Assembly (NCBI RefSeq): GCF_003336665.1
Contig: NZ_QPIJ01000001.1
Location: forward strand, 62,001 to 126,000
From: Vreelandella rituensis
Lineage (GTDB): Bacteria > Pseudomonadota > Gammaproteobacteria > Pseudomonadales > Halomonadaceae
Length of the DNA stretch: 64,000 bases
Direction of reading: 5' to 3'
Positions within the stretch are counted from its first letter, which is position 1, and each line of letters starts with the position of its first letter. The notes beneath the pieces were generated by a model. The model made no database searches, was not told where the DNA came from, and saw only the letters and a program-made list of their open reading frames with translations. Made by a program: the position numbers and the translations under genes. Of this stretch, positions 59,619-64,000 are shown one piece after another.

Positions 59619-60683
59619 ATGAAAAAGCCGCTAGTGATCAGTCCTGTAGCGCTGTCCTGCCTAGTGCTTGCTTTGTCATCCTTCAGTGCATTTCCGGCGT
59701 TAGCTGCTGGGCAAAATGCATTTGATAAGCTGAAAGACAAGGAAACTCTCAAAACCACATCCAGCGCCTATGCCGCCGAAGAAGGCGCCGGGGATGCCGA
59801 CAAAAGTAATAGCGCTTATAAGAAAAAGTCGACAAGTGTCTTTAGCGGCAAGACGACAAGTGCCTATGGAGATGGCAAAAGCGTTGCTGTCGATGAGAAT
59901 GGTATTTCCAGTGAACCCGACTATCCCGATGCCAAGGGAAATAGTGCTTACAGCAAGACGTCAAACAGCGCCTATGGGGACCGGGAAAGCGTATATGACG
60001 ATGGTGCGACAAGTGCCTACGGAGAAGGCAAGAATGCGTTGTCGGGAAAATCGAATGTGTTTACTGTGGATGTGGAAGAGGGTAAGAGCGGGTTAAAAGC
60101 AGAGAGTGCTTTCAATGCAAAAAGTGCCTTGGGTGGTGATGGCCAGAGTGGATTCAAGGCAAAGAGCGTGGTTGACGGTGATGGCCAGAGCGGTTTCAAG
60201 GCCAAGAGCGTGGTTGACGGTGAGGGTCAGAGCGGTTTCAAGGCCAAGAGCGTGGTTGACGGTGAGGGCCAGAGCGGTTTCAAGGCCAAGAGTGTGGTTG
60301 ACGGTGAGGGTCAGAGCGGTTTCAAGGCCAAGAGCGTGGTTGACGGTGAGGGCCAGAGCGGCTTCAAGGCCGAGAGCGTGGTAGACGGTGAGGGTCAGAG
60401 CGGTTTCAAGGCAAAGAGCGTGGTTGACGGTGAGGGCCAGAGCGGCTTCAAGGCCGAGAGCGTGGTAGACGGTGACGGCCAGAGCGGTTTCAAGGCCGAG
60501 AGCGTGGTTGCTGGTGATGGCAAGAGTGGCTTTTCAAGTGATGGAGGGGCTTTCGCAAGCCGTATAGAACAGGCAAATAGCAAGGATGATGAGTGGCGCA
60601 AAGCCAAAAGCGCTTTCACTGGAGCGATTACAGACACTCCAGATGACTCGAAAAAGCGTGGATTTGGCAGGAGTGCTTATTGA
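59619..60683 (+). CDS. Exported protein of 14-residue repeats
   Basis: 354 residues from ATG 59619 (GAGGTG upstream). A signal peptide (MKKPLVISPVALSCLVLALSS...ALA) is followed by loose repeats built on NSAYG/TSAYG-DGKS (residues about 50-150), then nine tandem copies of a 14-residue unit of the type G[DE]GQSGFKA[KE]SVVD and a tenth degenerate copy; the protein ends GFGRSAY. No cysteines are visible in the repeats. It may be a secreted or surface fibre. A location beside the T4SS coupling-protein gene suggests a role at the cell surface during transfer, which is inference. Confidence 0.85.
   Translation: MKKPLVISPVALSCLVLALSSFSAFPALAAGQNAFDKLKDKETLKTTSSAYAAEEGAGDADKSNSAYKKKSTSVFSGKTTSAYGDGKSVAVDENGISSEPDYPDAKGNSAYSKTSNSAYGDRESVYDDGATSAYGEGKNALSGKSNVFTVDVEEGKSGLKAESAFNAKSALGGDGQSGFKAKSVVDGDGQSGFKAKSVVDGEGQSGFKAKSVVDGEGQSGFKAKSVVDGEGQSGFKAKSVVDGEGQSGFKAESVVDGEGQSGFKAKSVVDGEGQSGFKAESVVDGDGQSGFKAESVVAGDGKSGFSSDGGAFASRIEQANSKDDEWRKAKSAFTGAITDTPDDSKKRGFGRSAY
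60135..60512 (+). repeat. Nine 42-bp tandem repeats within the exported protein
   Basis: Units start every 42 bases from 60135 to 60471 and differ at only a few, mostly synonymous or Asp/Glu and Lys/Glu positions; a degenerate tenth begins at 60513. High identity suggests recent expansion by slippage or recombination. Confidence 0.95.
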
Positions 60684-60699
60684 GTTTTGCTAATTGAGA

Positions 60700-60717
60700 G
60701 GCGGCATTCTTGCCGCC
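60700..60717. terminator. Hairpin between convergent genes
   Basis: GGCGGCA / TGCCGCC stem with a short loop between the genes ending at 60683 and 60730. An A-run on the plus strand side but no T-run behind the stem on either strand; probably still a shared 3' end. Confidence 0.45.
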
Positions 60718-60729
60718 TAAAAAAGCCTT

Positions 60730-60954
60730 TCAATCTTCTCCCTGCACGATAACGTTGTTAATTCTACCCTTTCCTAACCTGTCCTCAGCGCTCTCCCAGA
60801 CATCTCCCACTGTGCCACCTTTAGGGTCAAGCATCGTCGTAGATTTGCCGTCTGTGAATTGTATTGTGAAACGCCGCATATTGCCGGTTGCCACGCGGCC
60901 CGACTCGCCTCGCTCCCTCATGATACGACCCTTTTCTTCTGCGCTGAGCGGCAT
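60730..60954 (-). CDS. Unknown 74-aa protein after the coupling protein gene
   Basis: 74 residues from ATG 60954 (GGAGAG upstream); a GTG at 60990 would abut the coupling-protein stop. Contains RRFTIQFTDGKSTTMLDP and ends in an acidic tail. No known motif. It may be a small adaptor of the coupling protein, as its gene is in the same unit. Confidence 0.7.
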   Translation of the reverse strand: MPLSAEEKGRIMRERGESGRVATGNMRRFTIQFTDGKSTTMLDPKGGTVGDVWESAEDRLGKGRINNVIVQGED

Positions 60955-60990
60955 TAGCAATCTCTCCGTGTTGCGTGGTGGCTGAATCAC

Positions 60991-63813
60991 TTAATCCAAC
61001 TTGGATAAACGCTTGCGCTTTTTGGCTGCGGGCCTAATGTCGGCGAGTAGACCGGTAGGGCTGTGTCCTGGCGTGCTCTTGATGCCCAAGTCGGCTGAGG
61101 GATCATGCTCGATTTCCAGGTCATGAGCGCTTAATTCTATGTCGTCATGAGCGCCTTCATCATCACCATTATCTTCGTAGTCTTCCTCGTAATCCTCCTC
61201 GAAGTCTTCCTCGTATTCAGATTCATCTGCGGGTTCATAGGAATCTGTTGGCTCAGGTTCAGCGACGTGTATATCGGCCGCCTCGGGTTCAATGTCGGAA
61301 GCTGGCGACGCCTGAGTGCTGCCATCGCCAGTTCCCTTAAACTGACTTAGCGCGAGCCGCATGGCTTCTTTCTTGTCGATTGCACCCTCTGTCTTGCCAC
61401 CGGTTTCGGACTCTTGGGACTCGACCGGTGCGGGGGGCTCGATTGGGGGTTGGGGCTCGACGGGTGCTGCCGTGCTTTCGGATGGGGTGGGAGTTTCTTC
61501 TGCTGGTAGCGGCTGGTGCTCAGCATCGGCGTTGTCGAGTAGCGAGGCGATTCGGGCTGCAACAGCGTCCGTCTCACGGCTTTCCTGGCGTACACCCTGG
61601 CCAAGGCTGCCTTGGGTGCTAAGAGACTCCTCCTGGGGATTATAAGGCGGTTGGCTGGGACGACCGTTCCTAACTATCTTGCGCGCCTTCTCAAGCTCTT
61701 CATGCCTCTCAGTGGATGTATGGATGAGGTAGTCCAGCGCTAAAGCGCCTTTGGACGGGTTAACGGCATGGATCTCGCTTGAATCCAGGCGGCCAGCAGG
61801 GGGCGGGCTTTCTTCCCATGGAATAATTACTTGGTGCTTGTGGGCGTAACGTACCAGCTTTTCCATCAGGCGCCAGCTATCTTGAGCGGGTTCTTCGGCT
61901 GCTTCGCCAAGCTCTCGGCATAGACCAACGAGGTTCAGTGCAGGCATTGCCTGCTCGAGGATTTCTTCTGTCACATCCCGCTTGTTGCGCATTTGCTCGC
62001 GGTCAGTCGCCATGCTGCCGGGGATAGGCACTAGGTCATTGCGCTGAGCCCGGACCACGGCGGGAGGCTCGACGTGGGGCATTCGCAGCGGGATCAGCGT
62101 GTCGCGCCATTTCATGAACGCCTGACCTTCAGCCAGGTTGGTAATCTCCTGCACGGTGACTCGAGGCACTTTCTCGAGGCTCTGGGAATCCTCTACCCAC
62201 CGTCCCTTATCAAATCGCTTGCCGCCTGAGCGGAGAATTTGTGTTTCACCTACGGCATTTATAAATTCGTCGCAGGTTTCCTTGTCTTCGGTTTTGAGAA
62301 TGACCTTGAGACCCGAGTTCGACACGATGCGCTGCGCTTCCAAGTCGCCGGCCGATTTAAAGCTGGCCCATTCCTGGCCGGAGAAAACGTTAAAGACACC
62401 AAGGCTACGTGCCTGGGAGGCAACGTCAGCGGTACCGGCCTGCAAATACGAACCCGCTTCATCGTAAATCAGCAGCATGGCGCGCAGGGAGTTTGTTGGG
62501 CGACGATCGACGATATCGGCTTTCAGGCCAGTCAAGCGGCCAGAAATGGATTGGGAAAGGGCGGACTTGATGCCGGAAAGCGCCATACGGCCAAGCTGAC
62601 TCATGGAGTTCGGGCTTTTTTCCAAAGCGGGAAGCTGACAAAGCAATATGCGGCGCCCGTACACGATATCCGGGAAATAAATATCTGAGAACTGAACATT
62701 GGCTATGTGGCCGTAGGTACCAATCAACATGGCGTAGAGGGCTGAGAACTGCATAAGCAGGAAGCCGAACTGCTTGGATGGTTGGTCAGCGAGGGCCATG
62801 GAGCGTTGCTGGGGATCATCGATAGACATGGCGTCGCGATAGCCGGGGATTTCGTTCAGTACCGCCGCTATCTGATCACGCGCTGTCTTGTCGATGTCAG
62901 GGTCCTTCTCGAGCTCGGATAATTTCTCAAGGCTCATATACTCCTGCAGCGACTTTACCGATATTTGGATACGTCCTTTATCGCGTAATTCCACGAGACC
63001 TTTGAGCAACGAGCGGAGCAGGGCTTCGGCACGTTCCACCCACATCTTGTTCTCACCGCTGGCCTCAGAGCCGAGTAGCGATGCCCCAATCTCGAAAAGC
63101 GTATCGGAGTTACCAGTACCAAACAGATTGAAAGTATTACTTTCGACCGCTCTAAACTCTTCCCACAGCGCCTTTTCGGCTGCGCTGTAAAAGCTGTAGT
63201 CCGCTTGCTGAGAGGCACCCACCACGAAGTTGAGTACCAGAAAATCGTCCGCACGCCCTGCGGCGACGGCCATGGCAAAAAGATCGAACCAGGTTTTGGG
63301 ATCGGCTTTACCATCGATCATCACCATGCCGGAGCCGGAGACAAAAGCTGTGTAGGCGAAAGCAGAGGTCATGGTCACGGTCTTGCCCGAGCCGGTGGTG
63401 CCGGAAAGCACCATATGCGTTCTTACTAAATTATCGGCGGCTACTACTTCTTCGCCGGTGTTGAAGTTATTGCCCATGGGCCAGATGCCATCACCGCCGC
63501 GATGGGAGGGTGTGGACAAGACGGACCATTCTTCTACTGTTTTTTTCTTGCCAGGGGTACGCTTAATGTAAGGACCGGTACCTCGCCCAAAGGGGTCCTG
63601 TTTTCTTAGCCGCTGATTGGTGTCGATGACATAAAGCACCATGGCGAGGGATAGCCACAGTACAGGCGTTCCAGGAAGGGCTACTGCAACGAGGCCAAGG
63701 GCGAGAATATACCGATGTACGCTGCGGCGAACCGAATAGCCCGCTTCAAAAAACGCATTGTAAGATCTTCTTTGCGTTTCGCGGTTGCCATCATTGAAGG
63801 ACGTAAGTGCCAA
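60991..63813 (-). CDS. DotL/IcmO (TrbC)-type conjugation coupling protein
   Basis: 940 residues from a TTG start supported by AGGAG eight bases upstream; no ATG is available nearby. N-terminal membrane segments (residues about 35-65), Walker A VLSGTTGSGKTVT near 137, VMIDGKADPKTWFDLF, LCQLPALEKSPNSMSQLGRMAL, Walker B MLLIYDEAGSY near 445, and ARSLGVFNVFSGQEWASFK match Legionella IcmO/DotL along their length. This ATPase recruits the relaxosome to a type IVB (IncI, Dot/Icm) secretion channel. Beyond the conserved core, the last 240 residues form a Pro/Glu-rich then very acidic tail (about 880-905), comparable to the adaptor-docking tail of DotL. The rest of the secretion system presumably lies beyond the window. 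Confidence 0.9.
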   Translation of the reverse strand: MALTSFNDGNRETQRRSYNAFFEAGYSVRRSVHRYILALGLVAVALPGTPVLWLSLAMVLYVIDTNQRLRKQDPFGRGTGPYIKRTPGKKKTVEEWSVLSTPSHRGGDGIWPMGNNFNTGEEVVAADNLVRTHMVLSGTTGSGKTVTMTSAFAYTAFVSGSGMVMIDGKADPKTWFDLFAMAVAAGRADDFLVLNFVVGASQQADYSFYSAAEKALWEEFRAVESNTFNLFGTGNSDTLFEIGASLLGSEASGENKMWVERAEALLRSLLKGLVELRDKGRIQISVKSLQEYMSLEKLSELEKDPDIDKTARDQIAAVLNEIPGYRDAMSIDDPQQRSMALADQPSKQFGFLLMQFSALYAMLIGTYGHIANVQFSDIYFPDIVYGRRILLCQLPALEKSPNSMSQLGRMALSGIKSALSQSISGRLTGLKADIVDRRPTNSLRAMLLIYDEAGSYLQAGTADVASQARSLGVFNVFSGQEWASFKSAGDLEAQRIVSNSGLKVILKTEDKETCDEFINAVGETQILRSGGKRFDKGRWVEDSQSLEKVPRVTVQEITNLAEGQAFMKWRDTLIPLRMPHVEPPAVVRAQRNDLVPIPGSMATDREQMRNKRDVTEEILEQAMPALNLVGLCRELGEAAEEPAQDSWRLMEKLVRYAHKHQVIIPWEESPPPAGRLDSSEIHAVNPSKGALALDYLIHTSTERHEELEKARKIVRNGRPSQPPYNPQEESLSTQGSLGQGVRQESRETDAVAARIASLLDNADAEHQPLPAEETPTPSESTAAPVEPQPPIEPPAPVESQESETGGKTEGAIDKKEAMRLALSQFKGTGDGSTQASPASDIEPEAADIHVAEPEPTDSYEPADESEYEEDFEEDYEEDYEDNGDDEGAHDDIELSAHDLEIEHDPSADLGIKSTPGHSPTGLLADIRPAAKKRKRLSKLD

Positions 63814-63850
63814 GGCCGGTCTCCTGTAATATCTTGCCGCATCTTCATAT

Positions 63851-63866
63851 ATGGTACTGTGACCAT
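63851..63866. promoter_or_regulatory. Dyad in divergent promoter region
   Basis: ATGGT and ACCAT separated by 6 bases, in the 80-bp gap between the divergent genes starting at 63813 and 63895; it could regulate both. Confidence 0.45.
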
Positions 63867-63894
63867 AATACCTGTTCTTTAAGGAGTTTTGTTG

Positions 63895-64000
63895 ATGGAC
63901 ACGTTGGATAAAGAGTTAGAGCCCTTAGTGACACTCTTAGGTCTGGTAGATTTCCGGATCGCGGATCGGATTGTGCTGGGCGAGGATGTGGATACGTTCA
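63895..64000 (+). CDS. Unknown protein, cut by right window edge
   Basis: 35 codons visible from ATG 63895, preceded by AAGGAG eight bases upstream. MDTLDKELEPLVTLLGLVDF shows an acidic amphipathic start; too short to name. Confidence 0.65.
   Translation, partial: MDTLDKELEPLVTLLGLVDFRIADRIVLGEDVDTF

Overview
The window looks like backbone plus accessory cargo of a large, GC-rich conjugative plasmid (or a very plasmid-like integrative element) from a gammaproteobacterium. The clues are families rather than a direct species marker: proteobacterial rdgC, TrfB/KorA-type repressors, an IcmO/DotL-type coupling protein, a MobV-type relaxase and a ParA partition ATPase. I see no rRNA, no tRNA and no chromosomal housekeeping operon. 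Host genus cannot be fixed from this window; a Pseudomonas- or Halomonas-like host would fit.

Layout. 0-2.1 kb: leftward genes including rdgC, then a DUF1289 gene. 2.1-11.3 kb: a rightward accessory block of small unknown proteins and a paralogous pair (288 and 299 aa) leading into a 1034-aa methyltransferase-helicase fusion; several of these genes sit behind copies of one promoter with a built-in dyad (arms ATATATGGGT / ACCCATATAT). 11.3-20.5 kb: three separate HExxH zincin-like proteins, a clear AcrVA2-family anti-CRISPR homologue translationally coupled to a small HTH protein, and an orphan ParS/MbcA-type antitoxin. 20.6-32.5 kb: a higBA toxin-antitoxin pair with a perfect palindromic operator, a GNAT protein, two TrfB/KorA-like regulators, membrane and periplasmic proteins and many small leftward genes, several behind a second promoter family whose spacer carries a CTAG-centred dyad. 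32.5-45.9 kb: a long leftward block: HigA-like/DUF2442 fusion, DMT exporter, cold-shock-domain protein, an operon built around a GHKL ATPase fused to an HExxH domain, a RecG-like helicase, and three conjugation-like genes including a DsbG-like protein without catalytic cysteines.

46-64 kb is the transfer and maintenance end: MobV-like relaxase, an oriT-like zone with inverted repeats, seventeen 11-bp tandem repeats (9-bp unit plus 2-bp spacer) in front of a DNA-binding protein / ParA ATPase / membrane coiled-coil operon that resembles R388 stbABC, a UvrD-family helicase, a 2019-aa strawberry-notch/DarB-like methyltransferase-helicase, a secreted protein of 14-residue repeats, and a DotL/TrbC-like type IVB coupling protein with a long acidic tail.

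Taken together, the cargo reads as an establishment and anti-defence kit (RdgC, two methyltransferase-helicase fusions, AcrVA2) wired to plasmid-specific regulators and joined to type IVB (IncI/Dot-Icm-like) conjugation. The least explained parts, and my best candidates for something undescribed, are the GHKL-HExxH operon at 36.7-41.2 kb and the shared operator and leader system of the small accessory genes.
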